A stretch of 64,000 nucleotides of DNA, from assembly GCA_038503065.1 (NCBI GenBank), contig JBCAMK010000005.1, forward strand, positions 1,178,001 to 1,242,000. The letters run 5' to 3'. Shown here in pieces: positions 19,863-30,712 of the stretch (position 1 is its first letter; the number at the start of each line of letters is the position of its first letter). Made by a program: the position numbers and the translations under genes. The notes below the pieces were generated by a model. That model was not told the DNA's origin, searched no databases, and saw nothing but the letters and a program-made list of their open reading frames with translations. The DNA is from Paragyromitra xinjiangensis (lineage: Eukaryota > Ascomycota > Pezizomycetes > Pezizales > Discinaceae).

Positions 19863-22783
19863 TTTTTTTTTTTTTTTTTTTTTGAATCGATTTAGATTGA
19901 TTAACTACCTACTAGCTAAACAAAATGGCACGGTATACAAAAATACATGGCCTCATCCACCACCAGCCTCCTAACATCCCCAATAAACAATCATAAAAAC
20001 ATAAATGAAAATACAAAACTCTTAAACAATGAAAGAAAAACTAAACACTAAACGAATCAAAACGATTTTAATTAGAAACCAATTCCGGATACAAAGGAAA
20101 AACTTCCCCCGCCCGAATAACCAGTTACATATAATTAAGCAAATTTAAATTCGTAAGTCGATCGAAAAAATTTTTTGAAGTAAGAGTTGCCAGGTTGTTG
20201 TCTCGAATGAAGGCAAGCAAGGCTGTGACATCAGGATTATGTAAAATAGCTTGAGACCAGTCTTGAGGAAAATTTTGACGTGTTATAATATTTAGTGGAC
20301 AATGCAATACTAAATGTCGTGACGATAGGAGAGCGCTGCAATTGCAGATTACTGCAGGTCGAAGAGGATTTGGATCTGCGTTGGTGAGTTCTGTGCGCAG
20401 CAGTGATATGGCTCTTGCTTGGGATCTTCTTAAGAAGTGGATAGTTTGTGGCGGATGTAGGGAAACTAGCAAGGCAGTTTGTGATTGCCATTCGTCTAGG
20501 GCATTACGTTTGGGTTGAAGGGTGAGCCAGCCTAGAGTGGTGACTGTGTGACGGCAGGGAGGAAGGTTTGCACCCATTTTTGCTTGATTGTCTGCCATCT
20601 CATTGCCTGGAATTCCCATGTGAGATGGGGTCCAGAGTCCATGGACGTCGCATTGAAGATTGTGAAGCGTTTGAATATGGTTTAGCGCTGCGGAAAGGAA
20701 TTGTCTATTTGAGGTAGGGTGACCTGCGAGTGCTAGAAGTGCGTTCTGATTGTCGATGCATAAATAAACTGGAAGAGGTAAAGTGACAAGTTTCTGCAGA
20801 AGGAAAAATAAGGCTTCTTGTATGCCATGTATTTCGGCATCCTCGTTTTCGCAATATGGGCCGAGGCAGCAAGAACCTGTGTAGGAAGAAATGGCGATGC
20901 CATTTTGGTAGCGAAGGATGTTCCATCCTGCGGCCGTAATGCCATTTTCTTGTTTCGAACCGTCGGAATATAATAGCCATGCTCCTTGTAGGGATTGGAG
21001 CCAGTCTAAATGGATGAGCGAAGCGGATTGTTTTGTGCCTGAAATATGAATGTTTTTGATCGACAGGAAGGGGGAAGAGGGTAACTTTAGATTTTCCAAT
21101 GGGGAATCAGGGATGAGGTTCGCAATGAGAGAACCAACGCGTTGGATGCCTGTGCCTTGCGTTGTTGAAGGGTGTAAATTTGCTAAGAGGAGAATATGTA
21201 GGGGGTTTTGTGGATTCTTCAGCACCCGAATGCCATATTGTTGGGAACGAAGGTTAAGAAGAAGATGTAATGGAAGGAGGCCTGCTTCGGGAAGAAGTTT
21301 GCTTATTGGAGTCCAGCGGGGAAGGCCTGTAATTAGGCGTGCAAGTCGATGATAAGCGGGATTAAGGCGGTCTAGGATCGTCTGGCTGCCAGTCCACCAG
21401 ACTTCGGCTCCATAAAGAGCGCCAGGAAGGGAAATTGAATTTGCCAATTGATGAATAAGGTTGGGAGTTGGACCTTTGTTCCGAACTAATTTTCGGATTA
21501 ATTCAGTGGTGTGACGGAGGGAAGTTGCTGCTTTAGCTGCATGCTTGTGGAAGAGTAGGCGTTGGTCAACGATTATGCCTAGAGTTTTGATGTGTGTTGT
21601 TGGGTGCACGAGGTTTCCTTGAATGTTGATGGGGGTGTTTAGTCCTGCCTGTTGCAATTTGGCCTGGACCGGAATTAAATGCATCAGTTCGGTTTTAGGA
21701 GGGGAAAAGGTGATGTTGAGGTGGGTGGCTCTGTTCATTTTAATTGTGAACCTCTCCTCTAGTCTTTTGATTGCGAAGGGACGAGTGCATGCGTTTTGCA
21801 GCATTGTGTCGTCATCAATATAAATGGTAGAAAGTTCAGTGTCACTTTGTTGCGAAAGAGGAGAATCCAGGGCGCCTGCATATATTGTGAAGGCTATGGA
21901 AGATATGGGAGAGCCTTGTGGGAGGCCTGTTGCTAAGGTGTTGATAGGGCCCATTTCGCCATTGATTCGAAAGGCGATGGAGCGATTGGAAGTGAAGGAA
22001 GTAAACCAATGTATGCACCAGTTTGGAAAGGTATAATGTTTGAGGATGTCTAGGAATCTGGGATAGGAGACGCAGTTGAAGGCGCCTTCTATGTCCGTGG
22101 CGAGTAAGGTAGGTCGAAGGGGTTGGCCATGTTTGACTTGAAATTTCTGTGGAATTGCGAGCTGGTTGTGTGCATTGGATAATAGTAGCAAGAGAGAATC
22201 AGAGGCGGAAATGCCTGATCTGGCTCCTGTGTGATGGTTTTGGAGAGCTCCGTTTAGGGAGGCTATTCGTTCGAGTCGTTTCGCCATGAGTTTTTCAAGA
22301 AGTTTGCCCAGGCATGATAGGAGGGAGACCGGCCGATAGCTTTTGGCCTGGGTGTAGTTGGGTTTGTTGGCTTTGGGTATGGGAACGCAGTGGGCTAGTT
22401 TCCATTCCACTGGCATGATGCCATGGGTGAGAAGCGCTGTGAAGAGTAGGGTGAGAAGTTCTGGTCTGGCTCGGTGGAGTTCTCTGAGTGAAAGGTAGTT
22501 TATTCCATCCGGTCCTACTGCAGTCGAAAGGTTGGCTTTTTGAAGTAGCTTCTCAATTTCGCTTGCCGAGATGTCTAAAGGAACATCATGGGTGTTGGTT
22601 TTGGGAGAAGGTAGGAAATTTGGTGGAAAAGGGGGAGGATCAAATGTTTTGGATGGGAAGAAAGTGGAATGAAAAACTTGGGCAATGCCAGTGGTAGTGG
22701 TTTGACCTTCGATGTTGTGTAGGGTCGGTTTGTTTCTTGCTTGGGAGCCTTTGACGAGGTTTTAGGCTGAACTTGCAGTTGTA
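19863..22783 (-). mobile_element. LINE-B' copy 2, 5'-truncated
   Basis: Minus strand. The poly(A) tail is a 21-nt T run from 19863, followed by a 3' UTR (19884-20124) and the ORF2 3' part. It directly abuts the 5' end of LINE-B' copy 1, so the two are head to tail. The upstream part was lost where the half-LINE piece 22784-23406 is inserted. Confidence 0.85.
20125..22783 (-). pseudogene. LINE-B' copy 2 ORF2 fragment: RT and RNase H
   Basis: Open from about 22760 to the stop at 20125. RT: VGPDGINYLSLREL, SYRPVSLLSCLGK, TDIEGAFNCVSY, GLPQGSPISSIAF, YIDDDTMLQ. RNase H: YSDGSKQENG, CENEDAEIHGIQEAL, LCIDNQNALL, WTPSHMGIPGNEMAD. The Cys/His region is CNCSAL, with Gly to Ser in the conserved CNCGAL. 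Near 22760 a TAA replaces the Tyr codon of SAYNLIKGS, so this copy has a nonsense codon as well as the truncation. Confidence 0.85.
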
Positions 22784-23406
22784 TTATTTATTTATTTATT
22801 TATTATTCATACTCGCATGCATCCGAAACGGATATGGCGTACAGCAGAAGAAAACCCTACAGGAACATAAAAGAAAACAAAACAAAACTAACTAATCCTC
22901 CACCAGTTCCAACTCAGCCTCTTCTAGGCTCGTCATCAATGAATGTGTTAATACCCCGATCTAGTGACTCCCTCTCACAGTGTCAAGACTACCCTGGGCA
23001 TTCTTCTCTCACCATCACATGTTGTGTGCCTATAGCACTCCCTCCACTAAGCCCGAAGGCCCATGAGGGCTGGATAAATCAATACAGGTAGGGGGAAACT
23101 TTAAAGAACCATGCGATCCTGACGTTCGCTGGCCTTAAGTCTAGCTTCAGTGAGTTTGAGGCAACCAGAAAAGTTACCACGATGCTGTTCATCACAGTTC
23201 TTGCAACGGATGATGGTGTGGAGGCAAGGAGCTCCCTTGATGGTGCAAGAGGAGGTTGCGCAGGAGTGGGAGGATGCTGTATGAGGCCCAGCACAGATGT
23301 TGCAGAAAGGCGTTTTGCTGGTACAGCGTTGTTGTGGATGGCCAAAGGCCAGACAGGTAGTGCATTGGGTATCTGGTCCGAAGCGAAGGTATTTGGTGAC
23401 TTTGTG
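22784..23406 (-). mobile_element. Half-LINE copy, 3' part
   Basis: Minus strand: tail (TTATT)n at 22784-22806, 3' UTR, then the C-terminus of ORF1 (stop at 23101) with the knuckles CTTCLAFGHPQQRC and CNICAGPH. It is cut at 23406 by the CATCAG element starting at 23407. The tail is inserted in LINE-B' ORF2. Confidence 0.85.
23101..23406 (-). pseudogene. Half-LINE ORF1, C-terminal fragment
   Basis: About 100 codons, ending DRMVL. They carry the three zinc-knuckle-like clusters, starting inside HKVTKYLRFGPDTQC. The N-terminal ~80% is missing. Confidence 0.85.
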
Positions 23407-25661
23407 CATCAGCAAAAATAATTATTTCCTCCCTCAGCTCCAGTAGGCTCGGGATCATCGGGAGACTCGGGAGACTCCAGGAGTTTATGTGCCTACCTGG
23501 AGGAGCAATCCACGACCCACCTGCTCAGGGAGGCACGGAGAAGCAGGCAGCAAGCGCTCCGGGAGACTCTAGGAGATCGATATAGGCACTCCTAATGTGC
23601 CATGGAGAGCTGTGGAGGAGCACAAGTTACGCCTGTCACGGTACTCAATTCACTTATGTCACGCTGTCACCCAGGTCTAGAAAATTATTTTGACTATTAT
23701 TATTGACTATCTAACGGATCTATATACATCAAACGAGCCCCCGCATCCTCCTGCCTTGCCGCATCCTACCCACCTATTCTGAGCCTGCTGCTGAGCTTGC
23801 TGTGGAGTCGATTCGGAGGCTAGCAAACAGTCAATTCAGCCATGGATTCGGAGGCAGGGAGGTGGTCGATTCGGCAGTTGATTCGGAGGCAGGAAAGCGC
23901 GGGATTCGGAGTCTATTCAGCAGTCAATTTGGAGTCTATTCGGGAGTCTATTCAGCAGCCAATTCAGCAGCCAATTCGGAGTCTATTCAGGAGTCAATTC
24001 AGCAGCCAATTCAGCAGTGGATTTGGAGGCTCGGAAACAGCCTATTCGGAGGCAGGAAAGCACGGGATTCGGAGGCTTAGAAACAGCCGATTCGGAGTCT
24101 ATTCAGGAGTCAATTCAGCAGTCAATTCAGCAGTGGATTCAGAGGCTCAGAAACAGCCGATTCGGAGTCTATTCGGAGTCTATTCGGCAGGATTCGGAGG
24201 CTTGGAAACAGCCGATTCGGAGTCGATTCAGGAGTCAATTCAGCAGTCAATTCAGCAGTGGATTCGGAGTCTATTCAGCAGTCAATTCAACAGTCAATTC
24301 AGCAGTGGATTCGGAGGCTTAGAAACAGCCGATTCGGAGTCTATTCGGAGTCTATTCAGCAGTGGATTCGGAGGCTCAGAAACAGCCGATTCGGAGTCTA
24401 TTCGGAGTCTATTCAGCAGTCAATTCGGCAGTGGATTTGGAGGCTCGGAAACAGCCTATTCAGAGGCAGGAAAGCACGGGATTCGGAGGCTTGGAAACAG
24501 CCGATTCGGAGTCTATTCAGGAGTCTATTCAGCTGTCAATTCAGCAGGATTCGGAGGCTCAGAAACAGCCGATTCAGAGTCTATTCAGGAGTCAATTTGG
24601 AGTCAATTCAGCAGGATTCGGAGGCTTAGAAACAGCCGATTCGGAGTCGATTCGGAGGCTATTCAGCAGTGGATTCGGAGTCTATTCAGGAGTCAATTTG
24701 GAGTCAATTCAGCAGTGGATTCGGAGTCTATTCAGGAGTCTATTCAGCAGTCAATTCAGCAGGATTCGGAGGCTCAGAAACAGCCTATTCGGAGGCAGGA
24801 AAGCACAGGATTTGGAGGCTCGGAAACAGCTGATTCGGAGTCAATTCAGCAGTCAATTCAGCAGGATCCGGAGGCTTAGAAACAGCCGATTCGGAGTCAA
24901 TTCAGGAGTCTATTTAGCAGTAGATTTGGAGGCTTAGAAAGAGCCAATTCGGAGGCAAGCAAGCAGCTGCTTCGGAGGCTGCTCGGGAGGAGATTCGGGA
25001 GTCAATTCGGAGTCTATTCAGGAGTCAATTCGGAGGCAGGAAAGCACGGGATTCGGAGTCTATTCAGCAGTCAATTCAGCAGGATTCGGAGGCTTAGAAA
25101 CAGCCAATTCAGAGTCTATTCAGCAGTCGATTCGGAGTCTATTCAGGAGTCGATTCAGAGGCAGGAAAGCACGGGATTTTGAGGCAGGCAAGCAGTCGAT
25201 TCAGCCGTGGATTCAGCAAGGGGAGTGACAAGGCCTATTCAGAGTTAGCTACTGTACAAAACGACGCGTCTATGGTGGAGATGTAGGAGAGGAGGAGGTA
25301 TGGGCTTAACTCAGGGGGTTAAAAGGGGGTGGGTGAATAGGGTGGGCGGCGTGGGTTGGTTGGGGCAGCAACGGGAAGTTGAAAGAAATTCTTCTAAGTC
25401 CCTAAGCGAGATCCAATAGTCTGCGATTCAGGGAGTCTTTGGCAGTGGTGTTGAGGTCCAGGAGTGGGGTGGAGGCTTAGGATCGTGCCTTTGGCTCATG
25501 GAGGATACAGCATATCGCGGGAGAAGCCATATCCTCCGGGAGATGCAGGTCGGGGCGCTCGTGCCTCCAAGTGCCCTGGGAGCGCACGGAGCACGTGGAG
25601 GAGATTGCCTCCCCGGGAGGCGTGCCCATGCTCCTGGAGGCGTTAATTATTTTTGCTGATG
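23407..25661 (+). mobile_element. CATCAG element with minisatellite body
   Basis: Both ends carry the 18-bp terminal inverted repeat CATCAGCAAAAATAATTA (23407-23424 and 25644-25661). The left ~90 bp match the end of the 1-2041 element. The centre (about 23800-25215) is an array of 11-12 bp units. The right 450 bp are unique and recur at 31640-32089. No transposase frame is credible, so this is a non-autonomous derivative. The flanks differ (half-LINE ORF1 minus on the left, half-LINE 3' UTR plus on the right), so no target duplication can be read. Confidence 0.7.
23800..25215 (+). repeat. Interspersed 11-12 bp minisatellite (ATTCGGAGTCT / ATTCAGCAGTCA)
   Basis: About 1.4 kb of short units ATTCGGAGTCT (11 bp) and ATTCAGCAGTCA (12 bp), broken up by a 23-bp module beginning ATTCGGAGGCTTAGAAAC and by GGCAGGAAAGCACGG. 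The units form higher-order blocks repeated with shuffling. All forward frames stay open for long stretches (for example 23842-24879) because the units lack stops. Those frames encode only ESIQQ/SQF-type repeats and are not taken as genes. Confidence 0.8.
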
Positions 25662-25898
25662 GGTGAGAGAAGAATGCCCAGGGTAGTCTTGACACTGTGA
25701 GAGGGAGTCACTAGATCGGGGTATTAACACATTCATTGACGATGAGCCTAGAAGAGGCTGGGTTGGAACTGGCGGAGGATTAGTTAGTTTTGTTTTTGTT
25801 TTCTTTTATGTTCCTGTTGGGTTTTCTTCTGCTGTACGCCATATCCGTTTCGGATGCATGCGAGTATGAATAATAAATAAATAAATAAATAAATAAAA
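25662..25898 (+). mobile_element. Half-LINE copy, 3' UTR and tail only
   Basis: Contains the half-LINE 3' UTR from GGTGAGAGAAGAATGCCC to the (AATA)n tail. It is truncated on the left by the CATCAG element and inserted in the RNase H part of LINE-C. Confidence 0.8.
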
Positions 25899-28800
25899 TA
25901 AGGCTTCTTGTATGGCGTGAATTTCGGCGTCTTCATTCTCGGCGTGATGTCCGAGGGCGCAGGAATGTGTGTATGTTTGTGTAGTGATACCGTATCGTAT
26001 GTGGGCAATATATGCACCAGAGGATGAATGTCCGTTATCGTTGAGGGAACCATCTGTATAGAGGAGCCAGGAATTTTCCAAAGTGCCTGTCCAATTGATG
26101 TGTTGCGTGGCTGTTTGTTGTTTGGAAAATTGGGAAATTTGTAAGGAACTTGATGCGAGAAATGGGGAGTGAAAGGAGAATTCAAGTCTTTCGAGGGGTT
26201 GATTGTTAATGAGGGGTTGGAGCAGGGAAGCTATTCTTTTGAGTCCTGATCCTTTGTATTCTGTTGTTTGTGGGAGGAACTTGAATAGTGGAAGAAAGGC
26301 TGGATTGTGCGCATTGTTTTTTAGGATGCGTATGCCATATTTTTGTGAATGGTAATCTAGTAATAAATTAAGCGGTGGTAGGGCGGCTTCGCGTAATAGG
26401 TGGGTTATTTTGGTGTATCTGGGAAGGCCTGTGATAAGACGGGCGAGGCTGTGATATGCTGGTTGAATATTATCTATTATGGTGGGTGCACCTGTCCACC
26501 ATATGGGGGAGCCCCATAGCATTTTGGGGATGTGGACTATGTGTAATATGTGATGTATTGTGGCGGGAGTGAGATGTATGGATTTGAGAAGAGGGTAGAT
26601 GGCTCCTTTGGTTTTGAGCAGGGAGGCGACAATGTGGTGTGTGTGTTGGTGAAAGGTTAATCTTCGATCGATTATGAGGCCTAGCATGCGGTTTTGTTCG
26701 GTGGGTGATATGCTTTGATCGTACAGTGTGATGGAAATGGGGGTGGGATCTTTAACTCTGGAATTGAGTCTTAAATGCATGAGTTCCGTTTTTGATGGGG
26801 AAAAGAGGATGTTGAGGTGTGAGCCTCTTTTGATTTTGAGGTTGAGACGTTGTTGTAGTGTCATAGTGGCAAATTTTTGTGAAAAGCTTGCTTGTAGCAT
26901 GGCGTTATCGTCAATGTAGGTATTGGAATATGTAAGGTTGGAGGGTGATGGTTCAGTGTCTAACGCGGCACTGTATATGGTGAAGGCAATGGATGAAACT
27001 GCAGATCCTTGGGGGAGTCCACTGTTGAAGGGTGATGTTGGGCTTGTGGTGCTGTTGAAGCGGAAGGCTATTGTTCAGTTGGTGGTGAAGCTTTGGTACC
27101 ATTGTATTAGATATGTAGGAAATTTAAAATGAAGGAAGATTGTGGTCATCTGTTGATGGATGACGCAATTGAAGGCTCCTTCGATGTCTGTGGTGAGGAT
27201 GGAGGGTCGTAATTGCTTTTGGTGTCCTGTTGTGGCGGGAGTATCGAGCCAGGATTGGGATGGTGTGATGATTTGTTGTAAAGCGTCAATTGCTGAGATT
27301 CCCGTGCGCCCACCTTTGTGTTGGTGGTTGATTGCGCCTGAATTTATTGCAGCAATTTCTAGTTGTCTAGTAATGATACGTTCTAAAAGTTTGCCAAGAC
27401 ATGATAATAGTGAAATAGGGCGGTAGGCGTTGGGTTTGGAATAATCATCTTTGCCTGCCTTGGGCATAGGTGTGACGATTGCTTGTTTCCATATATCGGG
27501 GAAGGCACCAAAGCGAAGGGCAGCCGTGAAAATTTTGGGGATGAGTAGGGGGGCGGCTTGATGAACGTGTTGTATGTGAGGATAAAGTATTCCGTCGTGT
27601 CCTGGAGCGGATGCGGGGGAAGTTTTGGCAAGTAATTTGGATATTAGCTCTGGAGTGATATGGGGTATGTTGAAGGATTGGTCTAATATGGGTGGGGGGA
27701 GCCAGTTCTGTGGTAGTGGCTGGGGAGAGGCGAGGATGGGTGGAAAGAAGGTAGATTTAAAGGCATTGCATTGTGCTTCAAAGTCGGGTGCGTTGTGTAG
27801 GGGTTGCATGGTGGTGGGGGGCCTGCGGCCATTGGTTTGTTTAATGGCTTGCCATATTTGTTTGGGATCATTGGTGGATAGCCGTTGGTGCCAGTGGTGT
27901 TTTTTGGCTTCGTTGATTTCGGTTTTCCATTGTGTTTGAAGGTTTTGGAGGAGGCTTTTGGCATGCTGTGGTGGGTTGGGTCGTTTGATGAGGTGATTGA
28001 TGGCGTTTATTTTCCTTTTTAATTTGGAAAGTTCATTGGTCCACCAGCCTTTGGAGTGTTGGCTGGGTTTCGATAGAGGTATGGCTGTGATGGTGGCAAA
28101 TTGTATGAGAGAGGTGAGCTGTTCGCATTCTTTGGTGGTTTCAGTGACGTTGGTGGGTTGGGAATTGTTGAGTGCTGATTGTTTTATTATGTTGTGGAAT
28201 TGAATCCAGTTAGCTTTGCTGAGGTTGCGTTTGGGTGTGGCTGTGGGTTTTGGTGGGAGAAATATAGTGGTTGTGATTAGGGTGTGGTCAGAGTTATCTC
28301 TTAGTCCTTGATCGGATTGCCACGTTATAAGGTATTGTTGTATGTTTTTGAATAGGGTGAGGTCGATAATGGAATTTTTGTTGCCATTTCTAGGGAAATG
28401 TGTGAAGGTTCCTGGGTGATTTATGAGTTGGTAGTTATGATCTTCTAGCCAATCTACGAGTTGGTTGGCTGTTGGTCTGGTCTTGTTGATGGAAGTGCGA
28501 TGAGTGTTGGTTTCAAGTCTGTACCACCATGTGTGGTGTAGGTTTGTGTCTGCTAGTATTATGTGCATGGGGAGAAAATGGTGCATGTTAAGGTAAGTGT
28601 GTGTCGTTGGTATGTGGTTGGCGTAGATGTTGGAAATTTCAATGTCACCTATTGCTGTGGTGATGATGATTGATATGGCGTTGTTGAAAAAGGAAGTTGA
28701 AATGCGTGGATTTAGGTTCATGTTTGCATTTATGTAGGTGACGCATTTGGGATTTTGGTTTGTTGGTGAAAAACGGTGAAAGTTTGTGATGTTTGGTGGT

Positions 28801-28961
28801 AGGCCCTGGGTTTCTGACCATGGGTCTTGTAGTGCGAGTACGGCGAGCTGGGTGTTAATGTTTGCGTGATGGAGTACTGAAAGAGTGGAGGCCTTTCCTT
28901 TAGCGCAATTCAGTTGTTGCACTTGGGCTATGCCTGTGGTTTGTGTTGTGTGTTTAATCAT
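25899..28961 (-). pseudogene. LINE-C ORF2 (endonuclease, RT, start of RNase H)
   Basis: The ATG at 28961 (MIKHTTQTTGIAQVQQLNC) aligns with the LINE-B start; the frame is open to 28994. Endonuclease motifs: LQDPWSETQ (Asp where B and B' have Glu), LADTNLHHTWWY and NSDHTLIT. The RT shows APGHDGILYP, AYRPISLLSCLGK and TDIEGAFNCVIH. A TGA at 27075-27077 replaces the Arg after SFTTN (CGA to TGA fits). The frame then resumes through GLPQGSAVSSIAF, YIDDNAMLQ and YTDGSLNDNG to CENEDAEIH-like sequence at the truncation. The endonuclease changes QEP to QDP and GDFN to ADTN are also notable. Confidence 0.85.
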
Positions 28962-28963
28962 TA
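28959..28963 (-). promoter_or_regulatory. TAATG overlap, LINE-C
   Basis: An alternative-frame ORF1 end (…CTKNQQP, stop at 28961-28963) overlaps the ORF2 ATG as TAATG. The main ORF1 frame instead stops at 29013. Confidence 0.6.
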
Positions 28964-30386
28964 CGGTTGTTGATTTTTTGTGCACGTTGAGCAAGGTAGA
29001 GTGCTCTGGTCTTCATTTTTTGGGGCAGTCAATGGCAGTGTGTTGATTGGTGTTGCAGCAGGCGCATCTGAGTGGCCTATTTGTGCATCTGGCGCCTCCT
29101 TTACATGTGATTTGGTCGCATTTGTGGTCTTTAGTGTGGTGGGCAAGTGCGCCGATGGCGCAGGCAACTTCTTGCTTGCAGGTGGCATCGTGGTGTCCGA
29201 GTTTTTGACAGTTTCGACATTGGGTGGTGGGGTTGATGGGGTGATATTCGTGGATTTTGCAGATGGCATTTAGGATGTTAAGGTAGGTGAAGCCTAAGGT
29301 TTTGAGGGTGTGTTTGGCTGGCAGGGCGATAACGATGGAGGAAGCTTTTTTGCCGACGCGTTTCTCTTCTGTGGATAGCCATCTCGGGGCTTGGGCTAAT
29401 TGTACATCAGGCAGGGCAGCTTGAAGGGCATTGGTGATGGTGGTGGGTGTGACGGGTTCAAGGTTGAAGTTCAGGGGGACAGCGTCGATGATGAATTTGG
29501 ACCACCTGCTGTTGATTCTGATGTTGGTGATTGGGATTTTAAGAAGGTTGCATGCTGAGGTGATTTCATGTTCGTATTGTTCGATGAATTTATCAGCGGC
29601 TTCATTGGGTTTGGTAGTGAGGATGAGGTTGTCGTTGTTGGTTTTGCGGACAGCTAGGATGCATGTGTTAACGGCTCCTAGACGATTGTTGATGGCATTG
29701 AGTATGGAATCTGGGGTGGCCGGGGCAGGAAGGGGTTCGGTGAGTTCAATTATGATTTCTCTTTTATCGGTGGTGAAGTCGGGTTTGTAGAGTGGTTGGA
29801 TCTTTGGGGTTTTGCGGTTGGTGACGGTGGTAAAATTGTTTTCGCCAGGTGCTGTTGTGGCTTTGCTGGCATAGGTTTCTTGTGCTTTGTTGGTGGTGGT
29901 GTTGGAGGGTTTGCTGGTGTTTGTGGTGGGAGATTTGTTTGCGGCGGGAGTGTTGACTTTAGTGCTTTGGTTGGTTTGCAAGTGTAGTAGTCTGGCGTCT
30001 AGGGAGCGGACGGTGTTTTGGAGGGAAATGTTTTGGGCTTTGATTTCCGCGAGTTTGGAGGTGGTATTGGTGTTCTGGATGTTGTTGAATTTGATTTGAG
30101 CTAGGAGGGTGTCCATTTGTCTTTCAAATTCGTCTTTCATTGAATTGAGTTGGCTTTGGATGAACCAGGCGAGATAATTGGTGGATGTGGCATTGGTCAT
30201 GTTTGCCATTTCTTCGGCAGGGATTTGAGTGAAGTTGAGGTTGGAGTTAAATTCCTGACCTCCGACACTTTCTTCTTCATCATGTTCACTGGAGGAGCTG
30301 CTGTGGTTGGAGGCGGGTCTGTCTTCCATTGGGAGATCTGCGGGGTCAAAGGCAGAGAGGGCAGTGCTGCCTTCAGGTGCAGACAT
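28961..30386 (-). pseudogene. LINE-C ORF1 (Gag-like), frame change near the 3' end
   Basis: The ATG at 30386 (MSAPEGSTALS) aligns with B and B'. Acidic N-terminus (EHDEEESVGG), coiled-coil-like segment (about 29990-30120), linker, RRM-like core and knuckles CRNCQKLGHHDATC, CAIGALAHHTKDHKC (Gly for the second Cys) and CACCNTNQHTAIDC. The main frame stops at 29013 right after CCCCAAAAAATGA. The frame that ends in TAATG with ORF2 runs in another register (open 28961-29269). Either an indel in the CCCCAAAAAA run or a programmed shift could join them; an indel is the simpler reading. Sequence upstream of 30386 is open into the LTR and is not native. Confidence 0.75.
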
Positions 30387-30712
30387 GTTGGAGGTTCGGG
30401 TGAGGTGGGGAGAGAGGTGGCTGGATGTGCGTTTGCACCCAGCAAGAGGTGTGGCTGTAAAGGGTGCCCAAACAAGTCGGACAGGAGTTGCGGGTGGTGA
30501 TGGCGATACTCTGGGAGGAGTATTGAGAGCCAGGTTGATGGGGGAGCGATGGGAGTGATGAATTCCCAGATGCGGAGTGGGGTGTGGTGATAAACGAGGC
30601 CAAAGAGATAAGGACTTTTGGTTCTGTGAGATTCTGGGAGAGATGGTTTTTGGTGTTGAGTTTGCAGTCGGAGATGATGGAGGGAAAAGTAGAAGCAAGG
30701 TGGGCGGTCGCT

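Larger units (their letters stand above)
25899..30712 (-). mobile_element. LINE-C copy 1, 3'-truncated
   Basis: Minus strand: 5' UTR (~30712-30387), ORF1, ORF2 to the RNase H domain. The 3' end is lost at the half-LINE tail. The family is diverged from B and B' but has the same layout. Lesions are an ORF2 stop (27075-27077), a frame change near the end of ORF1 and the 3' truncation. Confidence 0.85.

Noticed and set aside
23842..24879. 345-codon open frame of ESIQQ/SQF repeats
   Set aside because: It is a by-product of the stop-free 11-12 bp minisatellite; several other frames are open over the same array and no unique sequence or splice context supports a protein.
23800..25215. CRISPR-like regular repeat array
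   Set aside because: Units are 11-12 bp with variable order and no unique spacers, and the context is eukaryotic.
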